In this document: positions 52,658-63,739 of the stretch, piece after piece
How the letters are laid out: each line of letters opens with the position of its first letter
Numbering within the stretch: the stretch's first letter is position 1
Notes under the pieces: model-generated
Databases searched by the model: none
The model's input: the letters and a program-made list of their open reading frames with translations, nothing else
Told to the model about the DNA's origin: nothing
Source of the DNA: Pedobacter boryungensis
Lineage (GTDB): Bacteria; Bacteroidota; Bacteroidia; Sphingobacteriales; Sphingobacteriaceae
DNA length: 64,000 bases
Assembly: GCF_013204825.1 (NCBI RefSeq)
Contig: NZ_JABMKV010000003.1
Location: 186,001-250,000 of the forward strand
Direction: 5' to 3'
Position numbers and translations under genes: made by a program

Positions 52658-55435
52658 TTACATTCCGCCCATTCTCATTCTTTGACCACCTTGTTGCCCA
52701 GAATTTCCATTTAAACCAGCAATCTTGCTTAATGAATAAGTAACTGAAAACATATAATAGCGTTTTAATACATTATAATTCAAATCCTGAATAGTGTTTG
52801 CACCGCCATTACGTTCAATACCTGTATTCTGATTTAATAAATCGTTAACAGAAGCTTTAAGGGTAATTCTGCTCTTAGTAAATAAGTGACTTACGTAAGC
52901 ATTTATCAATGTATAATCAGTATTATAACCAGCTCTACCTGTTAGCTTATTATATGTTAAATCTGATTGTATACGAATACTGCCTGGAAGCAAGTAACTA
53001 ATATCTATATTAGGAGACAATGTATAATACTTTGTATTGTTATTTGAATTTGCAGAATATTTATCACGGTACATTGTTCCTGAAATCCCTGCAATTAAAT
53101 CGAGTTTATCTAAATTTGAAACTAATTTATAACCATTAGTAATTGAATAACTATTGGTAATATTCTCTACGTTCCCTGAGAAACCTGTTGTTTTTGAATA
53201 GCCCCCTCTTAAATCAATTTGTAAATTTAATTTATTTCCTTTAATAATTGGCTGGCTAATTGAACCAAATACATTGGCGCTAAAATTACCATCAACGTTT
53301 ACACTTTTTTGTTGGATTTTACCATTGTTTTCAGGATTAATCACATCATTTTGAATTAGAGTAGATTGGGTTGAAAACGCATTAAACTGCTGATTGATGA
53401 AAGCTCCAAAAAACATAGAGCGATAACTTGCAAAATCAAAATTATTATAAAAAATATTTAAGCTATTGGTAAATGATGGTTTTAGATCTGGATTACCAAT
53501 TGGCAATGTTTGCGTATTTGTTTCATCCAAAATTGGTGCAATCTGACTAATAGATGGCTGAGATGTACGTCCATTGTAACTAATTCTTAAACGCTTACTA
53601 TTACTAAAATTATATCTGAATTGCGCAGATGGAGTTAGGTTAACGAAGTTACGGTCATAAGTATCATTTTCGGTAACATTGAATCTTTTTTGATCTATAT
53701 TTTGAACAGCTAAACCAATCTGCCAATTGTATTTCTTCTCATTTTTATTAAAGCTGAAACCAAGTGCATTTGTATAAGCAGTATTTTCAAAATTATTACT
53801 GTATCTAGCATTAATTAAATCATACTGTCCAGTAATTGCATTAAAATCATAAACCTGTCTCTCTTGGTTATCAAATGAATATACGTTTTGATAATTTAAT
53901 TCTAAATTTAAAGTTTTTGATAAAGGTTCAGTATAAACCAACCTAGCTGTATTTGATATAGATTTAGAATCTTGATCATTTAATCGGTCTGTATTTTTAG
54001 AAGAAGGAGCTCCACCATTTAAGGAATTTTCTGAAACCTTATTAAAGGTATTTCCATCACTATTGTTATAGTTTGTATTAATATTTAATGATAATGTTCT
54101 ACCCCTACGTTGAAATTTCTTTCTAAATAGTACACTATTACTTAATGAAGGAGAAGTAGAATTAGTTAGGTTTGTTTGATTACCAATTGTAGTACTATTC
54201 GTATATTCTCTGGTATAATTATTCAAACTATTTCCATTGTTCTTAGAATATGTAAAACTAGGCTGCCATCTTACCGAAATCGAAGAGTCAATTTTGGTAT
54301 CTAAAGTTGCATTAAACCTATGGTTTAAACGTTCAGTTGTACTTACAGCGTCTGACGAATTTGTAGTTATAATACTGCCTAGCAAGTTTTTAGTTAAGCT
54401 ATTTTGATCGAGAAATAATGATGTTTTATTTAAATTATAACTTGCGTTAAAAATAGTTCCGTTTTTGTAGACGTTAGCATAGTTAAATCCGCCCATATTA
54501 GTAGTAGTAATGCCTTTTTGAGGACCACCATTAAAACCACCAAATCTCATTCCGCCTCCACCGCCAATTCCACCACCAAAGTTTTGCTTATTAACATTGT
54601 TAAATTGCCCTATAAGCGACATTTGTTCACTTTGATTAAATCTCGATACACTTAGATTTACATCATATCTATCATCTGTACCATAACCTACGGTATTATT
54701 CCCTACAAAACCTTTGTTTTTAACACCGCCCTTTGTGGTAATGTTAATGATCTTTTCACGATTACCATCATCAACTCCTGAGAATTTTGATTGTTCAGAC
54801 ATGTCATCAATAATCTGAATTTTATCAACCATATCAGCAGCTAAGTTTCTTGTAGCCATTAATGGATCACTACCCATAAAATCTTTACCATCTACTCTTA
54901 CCTTTTTGATGGTTTCACCTTGCGTTGTAATTGTACCATCTTTAGCTACCTCTACTCCTGGTACTTTCTTTAATAAATCTTCTACAACTGCATTTTCTTT
55001 TACTTTTAAAGTAGATGCGTTAAATTCTAATGTATCTTTTTTAACCACTACAGGAGGAGTTTCTCCTTTAATTTCTACTGCGTTTAATGTAACACCAGTA
55101 TCTTCCATATTTAAATTACCAAAGTTGATACCTGGGTTTGCAGCCGTAAGTTCGAAATCTTTAGTAATTGTTTTAAAACCTAAATATGCTACATACAATT
55201 TGTATTTACCTAGTGCTAATCCGTTAATTGTAAACGTTCCGGTTGCACTTGTATTTGTACCACCCACGGTACTTGAATCACTTAGTCTTTTAATAGCTAT
55301 TGATGCATAATCAACTGGTGATTTATCTTTGCCATTTAGCACTTTACCAGTAGCTGTACCACTAGTTTGAGCGTTTGCAAAATAACTCACGAATAAGAGA
55401 GCAATGAGTATGGATCTTTGTAAAAAATTCTTCAT
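52658..55435 (-). CDS. TonB-dependent outer-membrane barrel protein (OMP_b-brl_3 type)
   Basis: A 925-residue outer-membrane protein with a signal peptide (about 1-22, ending NAQ) and a carboxypeptidase-like domain (about 28-115, ATGKVLNGKDKSPVDYASIAIKR). A plug-like segment with VRVDGKDFMGSDPLMATRNLAADMV follows, then a large barrel. It lacks the SusC signatures, so it is a separate type. Residues 286-308 are a Gly-rich loop (FGGGIGGGGGMRFGGFNGG), and the C-terminal tail GQRMRMGGM is Met/Gly-rich. Ligand unknown; the position next to feoAB could hint at iron or peptide uptake, but a terminator separates them. Confidence 0.9.
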   Translation of the reverse strand: MKNFLQRSILIALLFVSYFANAQTSGTATGKVLNGKDKSPVDYASIAIKRLSDSSTVGGTNTSATGTFTINGLALGKYKLYVAYLGFKTITKDFELTAANPGINFGNLNMEDTGVTLNAVEIKGETPPVVVKKDTLEFNASTLKVKENAVVEDLLKKVPGVEVAKDGTITTQGETIKKVRVDGKDFMGSDPLMATRNLAADMVDKIQIIDDMSEQSKFSGVDDGNREKIINITTKGGVKNKGFVGNNTVGYGTDDRYDVNLSVSRFNQSEQMSLIGQFNNVNKQNFGGGIGGGGGMRFGGFNGGPQKGITTTNMGGFNYANVYKNGTIFNASYNLNKTSLFLDQNSLTKNLLGSIITTNSSDAVSTTERLNHRFNATLDTKIDSSISVRWQPSFTYSKNNGNSLNNYTREYTNSTTIGNQTNLTNSTSPSLSNSVLFRKKFQRRGRTLSLNINTNYNNSDGNTFNKVSENSLNGGAPSSKNTDRLNDQDSKSISNTARLVYTEPLSKTLNLELNYQNVYSFDNQERQVYDFNAITGQYDLINARYSNNFENTAYTNALGFSFNKNEKKYNWQIGLAVQNIDQKRFNVTENDTYDRNFVNLTPSAQFRYNFSNSKRLRISYNGRTSQPSISQIAPILDETNTQTLPIGNPDLKPSFTNSLNIFYNNFDFASYRSMFFGAFINQQFNAFSTQSTLIQNDVINPENNGKIQQKSVNVDGNFSANVFGSISQPIIKGNKLNLQIDLRGGYSKTTGFSGNVENITNSYSITNGYKLVSNLDKLDLIAGISGTMYRDKYSANSNNNTKYYTLSPNIDISYLLPGSIRIQSDLTYNKLTGRAGYNTDYTLINAYVSHLFTKSRITLKASVNDLLNQNTGIERNGGANTIQDLNYNVLKRYYMFSVTYSLSKIAGLNGNSGQQGGQRMRMGGM

Positions 55436-55456
55436 TTCTATTTTTATATTTTTTTG

Positions 55457-55490
55457 TAAAGTTACCTATCAGACTACTGCAAGCCGCAAA
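55457..55490 (-). promoter_or_regulatory. Predicted promoter of the barrel gene
   Basis: On the minus strand, TTTG (55487-55490), a 22-nt spacer and TAACTTTA (55457-55464; one mismatch to TAnnTTTG), about 20 nt before the ATG at 55435. Confidence 0.45.
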
Positions 55491-55685
55491 AGTTTGTTAA
55501 GAAGTGTTAAAATGTGGGTAACATTTTAAATACAACTAACTTTATCGTTACAAAATCAAGATAAACGGCTTTTTGATAATTTAGAGAGGGTAAGTAAAAT
55601 TGCTAATTAATAGAAATAATTAGCGTAGAGAATTAGACAAACGATAAAAAAGGTAAGATTTAATTTTAATTATAATCTAATAAGA

Positions 55686-56096
55686 TTAAACATTTTTCTC
55701 ATTATAATTGGATAGATGCAATAGAACATAACTAAAAACTCCCATAAAGGATCCGATCATATCACTTCCTAAATCCCACCATTCAGCTGATCTATAAGTA
55801 AACACCTTCCATTGCAATAATTCTATTCCTCCTCCTAGCAAAAAACAAATAAGAACTATTTTGAAGATGGTTAATGAGCGAAAAGCATAATTATGTTGAT
55901 ATTTAATTTTGCCGTAAAAAAGTAGGATGGTTAGTACATAAAAAAAACCTAAATGCGCTACTTTATCAAATCCTTCAAAAAAGAAACTTGATGAGCCATC
56001 ACTTTCTGGCATCCTAATATTACAAAGCACTAAAACAATAATAGCCCAAATTATAGACCAACGTTGGTGTTTTAGTGCTTTGAAAGTAGCATTCAT
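55686..56096 (-). CDS. VanZ-family membrane protein
   Basis: A 136-residue integral membrane protein of the VanZ-like family with four predicted helices, including WSIIWAIIVLVLC, KVAHLGFFYVLTILLFYG, IVLICFLLGGGIELLQW and the terminal MIGSFMGVFSYVLL. Signature residues KVAHLGFF and GGGIELLQ are seen. Function is unknown in most bacteria. It lies 3 nt after gcvH, so the two are co-transcribed. Confidence 0.9.
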   Translation of the reverse strand: MNATFKALKHQRWSIIWAIIVLVLCNIRMPESDGSSSFFFEGFDKVAHLGFFYVLTILLFYGKIKYQHNYAFRSLTIFKIVLICFLLGGGIELLQWKVFTYRSAEWWDLGSDMIGSFMGVFSYVLLHLSNYNEKNV

Positions 56097-56099
56097 TAA

Positions 56100-56480
56100 T
56101 TAAGCGCCTACTAAAGCTTTATATTCGTCAGCACTTAATAATCCATCAACCTCAGCAGCATCTGTTAATGAAACTTTAACCATCCATCCTTTACCATAAG
56201 CATCAGAATTTACTAATTCAGGGTTATCGTTCAAGTCGCTATTTACTTCTAAAACAGTGGCAGTTACAGGCATAAATAAATCTGAAACTGTTTTTACAGC
56301 TTCTACTGTACCAAAAACTTCATCTTTACTTACTTCAGAGCCAACGCTATTAATGTCGATATAAACAATATCACCTAACTCACGCTGAGCGAAATCTGTA
56401 ATACCTATAAAAGCTTCATTACCCGACACTCTTAGCCATTCGTGATCTTTTGTGTATTTTAATTCTGATGGAAAATTCAT
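56100..56480 (-). CDS. gcvH: Glycine cleavage system H protein
   Basis: Lipoylated carrier of the glycine cleavage complex. The 126-residue protein has the lipoyl Lys63 in [15 protein letters not shown] and the start [25 protein letters not shown]. It follows sprA by 91 nt with its own promoter in between and precedes vanZ. Other gcv genes are not in this window. The sprA-gcvH neighbourhood is conserved in Bacteroidota (from memory). Confidence 0.96.
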   Translation of the reverse strand: MNFPSELKYTKDHEWLRVSGNEAFIGITDFAQRELGDIVYIDINSVGSEVSKDEVFGTVEAVKTVSDLFMPVTATVLEVNSDLNDNPELVNSDAYGKGWMVKVSLTDAAEVDGLLSADEYKALVGA

Positions 56481-56537
56481 TGTTTTTATATTAGTTTTTT
56501 AATCAATCTATTTTATAAAGCTTGGCTCTATTCACAT

Positions 56538-56568
56538 CAAAGATAATTATTAAACGCGTTTATACCAA
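56538..56568 (-). promoter_or_regulatory. Promoter of gcvH-vanZ
   Basis: On the minus strand, TTGG (56565-56568), a 19-nt spacer and TATCTTTG (56538-56545, perfect TAnnTTTG). It begins directly after the sprA stop codon at 56572. Confidence 0.65.
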
Positions 56569-56571
56569 TTA

Positions 56572-59500
56572 CTAATTAAGAGTTATACGTAGGCTAAATC
56601 CGAAATTACTAAATGAAGTATTGAATGATTGAGAAGTATAAGGCTTAGTGATGTTAGAATCGTAGAAAAGTTTAAGGTTAAAGCGTTGGTTTAATACATA
56701 ATCTACGCTTGGTCTAAGTGTAATATTTTTCGCACCAGATGAAACCTCCGCTTCAGTAACATCTGCTCTATAAATTACTGTTTTATTATCTCTTACCGCT
56801 ACATCTAACTTAAAATCCATATTATTATTCATTTTCATTTGGCTAAACCAACCAAAAGGGAATCTAAATTTAGTGGTGCGATAACCTAAACCGAATACTA
56901 GATTATTTTCTGATAATTGGGCCAACTGACTATTTGATAAACTCAACGCCATTATCCGTGTTTTATTAATTTCGAAGTTAGCGGTTAAGTTATTTTTTAA
57001 TCTGGTATCAATTCCAATTAAAGGTGCAAATTGTTCTGAAATACTTACTTGCGCAAATTGATATAGTGGCAAGAAATTCTGATTTACATCTCTACTACTC
57101 ACAAACCCATCTGTCTCTTGATATTTCAACAAGCTATTAAACCCATTCACGCTATAAGTAGAACGATATCCATGCCTTAAACCAAGTTCAGAAAATTTTT
57201 CTGCTAAGAAAGGGATTTTCGTTAACCCACCATATGTAATTCTCCAGTTAGGCAAAGGTATTTTAGGCAAGTTATTTAAACTTATTGTATTAGCATTTTT
57301 ACCAGTATAGGCAGCTATAAATGAAGATATTACAACATCCTGAGCATTTTTATCATAACCATCTGCATATCCATTTGTACTACCTGCAGAATTTGGATTT
57401 TCATTTCCTAAACGACGAGAAATAGTTTGTCTATTAGCCATAAAGTCGTTAAATAAACTCGAAACAATACTTCCATTCTTATCTTTAAAAGCAGTACCTA
57501 ATGTGATAATAGACACACTATAATCTCCTGTTGTAGTTGGACTAAGATTTCTAAAAGAACCAATGTTATTATCATACTTAAAGTTTGTAGAAAAATTTAG
57601 TGTTCTACTTCTTGTTGCGTTTAAGGTGACTTTAAAATCTTTAAGGGGTTCAATTGTACTGGTTAATTGAAAGTCTTCACGCAAGGTATTAATGTATAAC
57701 TGCGTTTGAAGCTCGTCTGTTGACAGCCATCCATTGTTTAGCGCCATTTCCCTAATATCTCTTTGGCTACCGAATACAAAACCTAAACCTGGGGCTCCCG
57801 TAGCATCATCAATTCCAAAATATTTGGTTTTTGGTAAATATCCTGGTAAAAATGTTCCTTTTGTTTGAGTAAAAGCCACATTTACATTTTTAACACTGGT
57901 TAATAAACCCACTAGGATATCAGAAAATTTATGAACTGAATCTATTTTATTTATACTCCTTTTTACAAACCCTAATTTGTTATATAAAGTAGTCATGCTT
58001 AAGGTTGGATTTACCTGTATTGTTCTTGAGTTCTGAATCGTATTGCCCAAATTAACATTTGGATCTCTTAACGTAGCCAATGGCTCAGTTTGCCAATTAA
58101 AGTTAGTGCCATAGATTGTTGCCACATTAATCCAATCCAAACCAGGTATTTTATTAATTGGCAAATTGTATCTGATATTTAAATTGTGATTGTAATCTGT
58201 TGTACGACCTAATGTTTTTAGGTTTTGCCACAATGTATCTCTTTTTAAACCTTCAATTTTTCCATCTGGCTCGTCTATGATCGAGTAATTTGTAGCATCA
58301 AAATCCAAACTCAAGGAGTTGGTTAAATCCCAAGCTATTCCATAAACTCTCGAAACTAAAAAGTTTTTATTGAATGTAGTATTAATTGGGATAAAATTAT
58401 TAGGGTCATTGTTTCTCAATGTATTTTCTGAGTAGAAACGATCAACATCGATTCTAAAGTTGATAGAACTTGGCAATAAAGTGAAATTAAAATCCTTCAA
58501 TAATTTTAACGTATTCGATTTAATTAATTTATCAAATGGCAAATAGCTTTTAGGTGTACTTGCATAATTATATCCTAAAGAAGCTCTATATGTATTTTGA
58601 ATACTTGTTTCATTGATAAAATCACGGTGTGAAAATTTACTTTGAGCGTAAGAAACATTAAAGTTTTCTATATCCCATAGCCTTACTTTCTTTTCTGTAT
58701 TAACTCGTTCTTTACGTACATTAGTAAAATTAATGCTGCTCCTAGTTGTATAATCCTGCGCAAAATTCAAAATAGAATCACGTTGAACCTTTGACGCTCC
58801 GTTTAGTGCATTCTTCAATTCGATATCTGGTGTACGAGGATCGTATTGCGGAGTAAGCACTTGTTTAGAATAACTAATATACATTGGTATTTTAACACCC
58901 GATTTTTGCGGCAAGAATTTACCTAATTCTAAACTTGAGGACACATCAAAGAAAGTGTTGTCTGATCTATTTCGTTCGCTCACTTTCTTTTCTAACGATC
59001 CAAAACCTATAGTAGATTTACTGCCAGAGATATTTAAATCTGCAAAATCAGCTAATTTCGCATTCATTCTAGCCGTTGCAGCCCAACCGCCACGTTCATC
59101 AAATTCTGTTAATCGAAGTTCGTTAAACCAAACCTGTGCATTTTTCTCCATTCCATCATCGCCTGCTGGCGAAGCTGGATTACGCAATGGATTTTTAAGC
59201 CCCAACATGTAAACTCTAACTTTACTCATATCTGGCTGGCCTTTTACAATGATAGTATTCCCTTTATCTATGTAGGTAAAAGGTACGTTTATTGGCCAAG
59301 GTAATCCACCAGTAGTTCTAGCATTATTTCTAGCTGTTTTGGCTTTTTGAAATAACTCTAAATCGATATCCATTTTATTTTGATCTGGCCAAATTGAATA
59401 TGGATCACTTGTGCCCGGTAATGTAACTTTTAAAGGCTGGTTATATTCGTAGTAATTATCTTGATTATCGGTACCGATACGTAGAAATGCACTTAAATCA

Positions 59501-62500
59501 TTATCGTTCAAATTGGAACCACTAATTGCTTCTAAGTGGATATACATTTCTAATCGCTTGTACGATCTAAAATCGTTTATCGCAGTTTTAAATGCTGCTC
59601 TTCCATAGCCATCTCTTAATCTTTTGATAATTACAGCAAGTGATTGTTCATTTTGACGAGTATCTCCTCTATAATTGCTAAAATCACGTTCCCGCTCAAT
59701 TCCTGGAGGCACTACGTAAGGTATTGGTGTGCGTTTACCGTTCTCTTCTATATTTACAGTAGCAACTTCTAAAGTAGAATTATCAGGACTTGCAGGCAAT
59801 AATGAAGGATCGGCAATTACTTGAAGAGTCTCATTTTTAGCATTATATTGTCGCCATTCGCCCCTTACTAATTGAATTTTTGCAAATCTTAAAACTGCTG
59901 TATCAGCAAAATTGGTCATAAACATTCTAATAAATCGTATCGATTTAAAATCCTGAATTCCGCCTACTTTTTGTTGGTATTGTGCTAATGGAATACGAAT
60001 TTGATACCAAGTTGAATTTTGTGTTTGTCCATTAGCAAGTTTCACTTGTGAGACTACTTTATCGGTTACAAAATTTTGGCCAACAATTAAATCGCCAGGG
60101 CGCATAGACACTTTGTACTGAAAATATTCATCAGACTGCGTCATGTTATTATCCCTATTAATGTCTTCACCGTCTGGCAACGAGGTTGATGCCGAATTTT
60201 CTAAACCTAACTCTTCTGCAGACTGTTGCGAAGTTTTAGAATTCCCTTCTGTTCCATTGTAATTTTGGTACCGCTTTAAAATACCTGCATTACTATTATC
60301 AAAGTTAGTTCCTCTAAAATAAGAGTAATCATCAGATGATGGATCGTCTTCAAAATCTTGTGCTGCATCAGGATTCAATTGTGATTTGATTTGATTAATC
60401 AATGCAGCAAATTTTACTTTTTCATTCGAATTTGATAACCCATCTAAACCAACATCCTGTGCTTTTCTGGCAGCTGGATCATTGTCAAAAGCCTGCACAA
60501 CTGGTTGTAACTTCGCTACACGGCCCCAATTGGTCTCATCGTATTTAGTTGGATCTCCATTTGATGGCAACCCATTTTCTAACGCCTTCCTTCCATCTTT
60601 TAAAATGTCTTCCGAAATATTTCCAATGTTAAAATACAAATCTCCACCTTGCGATGTAGGTTTGTACATATATGGATCCATCACCCAAAGTTCGATATAT
60701 TCAATATTATTGGCTTCAAAATCATTAATATCTACTCTTCTAGTAATACCTCCCCATCTTGATTTAGGGTTAGTTAATAAGCCATTAGAAGAAAAACCGG
60801 TTGTCGCATAGTTATAAGGCCCACGAATGTTAGGATAATAAGCCAAATCTAAAGTAGGCAAATTAAGAGCCTGCCCAGTGCTTATTTCTTTAAATGGAAA
60901 AACTTCTTGTTCTATAATTTCTCTCACATAATGATTAGACAATTCGGCTCTATTGTTCCTTAAACTCGAAGGTATTGTGGTAGAATTTTTATTGTAAAAT
61001 GTAGGGTCGATATTATAGAAAGCTAATTTTGCTCTATTGTAACCATAAGCCAAATTATCTACCAATTGCGATTCTGGAAAAAGTTGAGGTGTCCCTGCTA
61101 TTTGCCAAGGCACTGAACTTTTAAGATCAATAATAGAACGCGATGCCTCGAAATCATCTAAATAACTTGCCCCACCCTTTTCTCCACTAGCATTAATAGC
61201 ACTAGGATGCCCTGGAATTAACTGCGCATATTCTCCGCCAAATGTAATACTAGATGGAGCTTTCGTAGATATAAATGGAATTTTATCAACTAATTTGGTT
61301 AAAAACCTTGATGGAGAACTATAATTCATATCGAACCCGAATATGGTATTTGATATTGGCTCTTCTAAATAATTCACTTTTTGAGTGAGTGGTTTTTCCG
61401 TGAGGTTCATAAAAGTACCTCCTAAAGTCAATTTATTATTTACGTGATAATCTAAACGTGTACCGAAGAGCGAGCGTTGTTGCAGCCCAAAAAGCTCATT
61501 ATTTTCTGTAGTAATTCTTATAGGCTGACCAGAAGTTAACAATGCTGTATTAACAATTTTAACGCGTCCACCTTGATAGTCTACTGTAAAATCAGAGCCT
61601 TCTTGCAATGGAATTGTTCCTGCAAAAACCTTTACCGAACCTTCAGTTACATTGATAGAGTTTAAAGAAAATTCTGATGCGATTTCAGATTGATAAGCTC
61701 CCTTTATAACGTAAAGATTTTTGTTGCTAAATTGTTGTTGAGCAGCAACCTTTGTTGAATCATAGAGCTGCTGGTAGGTGTATTTGTCAGCTAAAGCTTG
61801 TTCTGCTGGGAGATTAAATTTCGCCGCTAAATCGCTTCCAAATGGTTCAACCAAAGGAAATATTACTCTTCCATTTAAAGGATCTATAGTAACATAGCCA
61901 CTATTTGTATTGTTAATTAAGCTACTCAACCCTGCTCCGGTTGGCGAGTAATTACTTTGACTATTTTGTTGATTTTGATTATTTACAAAAGGTTTATCCT
62001 CAGCTTCAAAGTCAAAAACGCCATCTGGTTTACGTTCCTTTTGCTGATTTAGTTGATCTAAATTGGTTAAAGTAATATATTGTTTTAACGCAGTTTTTGT
62101 ACCTTCTCTTATTAAAGGTGTTTCTATTCCGGTCTTATCATCAATCCTAAAAATATCAAGTTTAAAGTTTTGATTACTAATTTGATAACCTCCAATTGAA
62201 TAGATGTTTTTCATCATCAAATCCCAAGTTGGCAAGTTAGTTTTTATCGTTTCATTCTTTAATAATTTCGAGTATAATACTTTAGGTGTTGCCTGATCAA
62301 AAGCTACGTCAGTAGAAAACTCTCCTACTTGATACTCTACTCCATTATAAGTATAACGATAAGAAACAGCTAAGACTTCATCTGCATTTAACGCATTATT
62401 TAAGGAAATATAACCCAATTGAGGTTGAAAGTTATATTCCCTATCGGTCAATTTTCTAGCATACGTTAGCTTGGCAAAATTATCAGTTGCACCATTTGCC

Positions 62501-63729
62501 GCAAAATAAGAAATTACACTATTGCTATTTGTTTGTCTAGAATCTGCTGGAATATTCGCTAATAAATTATTGGATTGAGCAGGAAAAGTTGGGTTAGTAA
62601 AAGCTGAAGGTAAAACCGATGAGCCACCTATTACTTGTGCAGTATTATAAGGCTGATTTTCTCCTAAATCAAGAAAAGCTAATACATCTCGAGAATCTTG
62701 TGTGTTACCAGTTTTATTGGTAATCCAAACCTCAATTTTTGTAATTAAAACTCCAGAAGTAATTGTTGGCGGATTTGATAAAGACTTATTGTAATTATCT
62801 CGAAAATATTTAGCTAAAAAGTAGTGCTTATTTGCTTCATAATCACTCCCACTAATTCTATACTCATTTTGCTGGGCACCATTATTTATTTGTATCTCTT
62901 TAGATTGAGATTTCTGCTGAGTAAATACAGCTGCTACATCTAGTTTGCCAAATTGCAATTGAGTTTTAACTCCAAATAAGGCTTGTGTTCCATTAATTAA
63001 TGTACTATTTAAAGGTAAGCTTACATTTCCTGCTTCAATTTTTTTAATAATATCATCTTTGCCACCCGTGTAATCTAATTTAACCTGATTTTCAAAATCA
63101 AATTGAGCTTCAGTATTGTAGTTCATTTTGATTTTCATCTTCGTTCCAATATCTCCAACAACATCCATTTGAATGCGCTGATTAAAATCGAAATTACTTT
63201 GAACCCTTTGTCGTTCGTTAAATAAAGGATTCTCATTTTTATTTACACGGCCCAAAAATGTAAGTTCAGCATCTCCACGAGGTTGAATATCAATCGTTGT
63301 TCCGCCAAATATTTTTTCAAAAACACGACTATTAATTTTTACCTGAGGAATAATTCCTGTCCTACGGACATCAGCAATTTCTGCATTCGATAAAACACGC
63401 CAGTTGTCCCGTTTAATCTCACTGTTTACTAATCGTAAATATTGCTCGATAGTTAAGTATTGCGGAGGCGAGTATAGCCTATCTCCAATACGTTCAGTAA
63501 TTACATATCGTTTATTTTGTGCGTCGTATTCAACTTCCCTTTTGATATTTTGGGGTAAAGTCTGAAATGGATTGGTAAAGGTTCTGAGGCCTAAATATTG
63601 CTTTTCACGTAAATTGAAAGAGTTTTTTGACGAATCAGCTCTCGATTGTGAGGGCGTAACCTGAGAAAAGGAACTCTTACCAACAAAAATAAAAAACAAG
63701 AAAATACTTAGAATAAGTGCGTTTCTCAA
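56572..63729 (-). CDS. sprA: Type IX secretion outer-membrane translocon SprA
   Basis: The giant outer-membrane barrel through which the type IX secretion system exports proteins, required for gliding and secretion in relatives. The 2385-residue length equals known SprA/SOV proteins (about 2400 in Flavobacterium). It has a signal peptide (about 1-22, FVGKSSFSQ) and repeated beta-rich domains, with GGEYAQLIPGHPSAINASGEKGGASYLDDFEAS and YVREIIEQEVFPFKEISTGQ as conserved stretches I recognise. It ends with the barrel strand FGFSLRITLN. It starts 10 nt after ruvA. Confidence 0.95.
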   Translation of the reverse strand: MRNALILSIFLFFIFVGKSSFSQVTPSQSRADSSKNSFNLREKQYLGLRTFTNPFQTLPQNIKREVEYDAQNKRYVITERIGDRLYSPPQYLTIEQYLRLVNSEIKRDNWRVLSNAEIADVRRTGIIPQVKINSRVFEKIFGGTTIDIQPRGDAELTFLGRVNKNENPLFNERQRVQSNFDFNQRIQMDVVGDIGTKMKIKMNYNTEAQFDFENQVKLDYTGGKDDIIKKIEAGNVSLPLNSTLINGTQALFGVKTQLQFGKLDVAAVFTQQKSQSKEIQINNGAQQNEYRISGSDYEANKHYFLAKYFRDNYNKSLSNPPTITSGVLITKIEVWITNKTGNTQDSRDVLAFLDLGENQPYNTAQVIGGSSVLPSAFTNPTFPAQSNNLLANIPADSRQTNSNSVISYFAANGATDNFAKLTYARKLTDREYNFQPQLGYISLNNALNADEVLAVSYRYTYNGVEYQVGEFSTDVAFDQATPKVLYSKLLKNETIKTNLPTWDLMMKNIYSIGGYQISNQNFKLDIFRIDDKTGIETPLIREGTKTALKQYITLTNLDQLNQQKERKPDGVFDFEAEDKPFVNNQNQQNSQSNYSPTGAGLSSLINNTNSGYVTIDPLNGRVIFPLVEPFGSDLAAKFNLPAEQALADKYTYQQLYDSTKVAAQQQFSNKNLYVIKGAYQSEIASEFSLNSINVTEGSVKVFAGTIPLQEGSDFTVDYQGGRVKIVNTALLTSGQPIRITTENNELFGLQQRSLFGTRLDYHVNNKLTLGGTFMNLTEKPLTQKVNYLEEPISNTIFGFDMNYSSPSRFLTKLVDKIPFISTKAPSSITFGGEYAQLIPGHPSAINASGEKGGASYLDDFEASRSIIDLKSSVPWQIAGTPQLFPESQLVDNLAYGYNRAKLAFYNIDPTFYNKNSTTIPSSLRNNRAELSNHYVREIIEQEVFPFKEISTGQALNLPTLDLAYYPNIRGPYNYATTGFSSNGLLTNPKSRWGGITRRVDINDFEANNIEYIELWVMDPYMYKPTSQGGDLYFNIGNISEDILKDGRKALENGLPSNGDPTKYDETNWGRVAKLQPVVQAFDNDPAARKAQDVGLDGLSNSNEKVKFAALINQIKSQLNPDAAQDFEDDPSSDDYSYFRGTNFDNSNAGILKRYQNYNGTEGNSKTSQQSAEELGLENSASTSLPDGEDINRDNNMTQSDEYFQYKVSMRPGDLIVGQNFVTDKVVSQVKLANGQTQNSTWYQIRIPLAQYQQKVGGIQDFKSIRFIRMFMTNFADTAVLRFAKIQLVRGEWRQYNAKNETLQVIADPSLLPASPDNSTLEVATVNIEENGKRTPIPYVVPPGIERERDFSNYRGDTRQNEQSLAVIIKRLRDGYGRAAFKTAINDFRSYKRLEMYIHLEAISGSNLNDNDLSAFLRIGTDNQDNYYEYNQPLKVTLPGTSDPYSIWPDQNKMDIDLELFQKAKTARNNARTTGGLPWPINVPFTYIDKGNTIIVKGQPDMSKVRVYMLGLKNPLRNPASPAGDDGMEKNAQVWFNELRLTEFDERGGWAATARMNAKLADFADLNISGSKSTIGFGSLEKKVSERNRSDNTFFDVSSSLELGKFLPQKSGVKIPMYISYSKQVLTPQYDPRTPDIELKNALNGASKVQRDSILNFAQDYTTRSSINFTNVRKERVNTEKKVRLWDIENFNVSYAQSKFSHRDFINETSIQNTYRASLGYNYASTPKSYLPFDKLIKSNTLKLLKDFNFTLLPSSINFRIDVDRFYSENTLRNNDPNNFIPINTTFNKNFLVSRVYGIAWDLTNSLSLDFDATNYSIIDEPDGKIEGLKRDTLWQNLKTLGRTTDYNHNLNIRYNLPINKIPGLDWINVATIYGTNFNWQTEPLATLRDPNVNLGNTIQNSRTIQVNPTLSMTTLYNKLGFVKRSINKIDSVHKFSDILVGLLTSVKNVNVAFTQTKGTFLPGYLPKTKYFGIDDATGAPGLGFVFGSQRDIREMALNNGWLSTDELQTQLYINTLREDFQLTSTIEPLKDFKVTLNATRSRTLNFSTNFKYDNNIGSFRNLSPTTTGDYSVSIITLGTAFKDKNGSIVSSLFNDFMANRQTISRRLGNENPNSAGSTNGYADGYDKNAQDVVISSFIAAYTGKNANTISLNNLPKIPLPNWRITYGGLTKIPFLAEKFSELGLRHGYRSTYSVNGFNSLLKYQETDGFVSSRDVNQNFLPLYQFAQVSISEQFAPLIGIDTRLKNNLTANFEINKTRIMALSLSNSQLAQLSENNLVFGLGYRTTKFRFPFGWFSQMKMNNNMDFKLDVAVRDNKTVIYRADVTEAEVSSGAKNITLRPSVDYVLNQRFNLKLFYDSNITKPYTSQSFNTSFSNFGFSLRITLN

Positions 63730-63739
63730 GCGAAATAAA

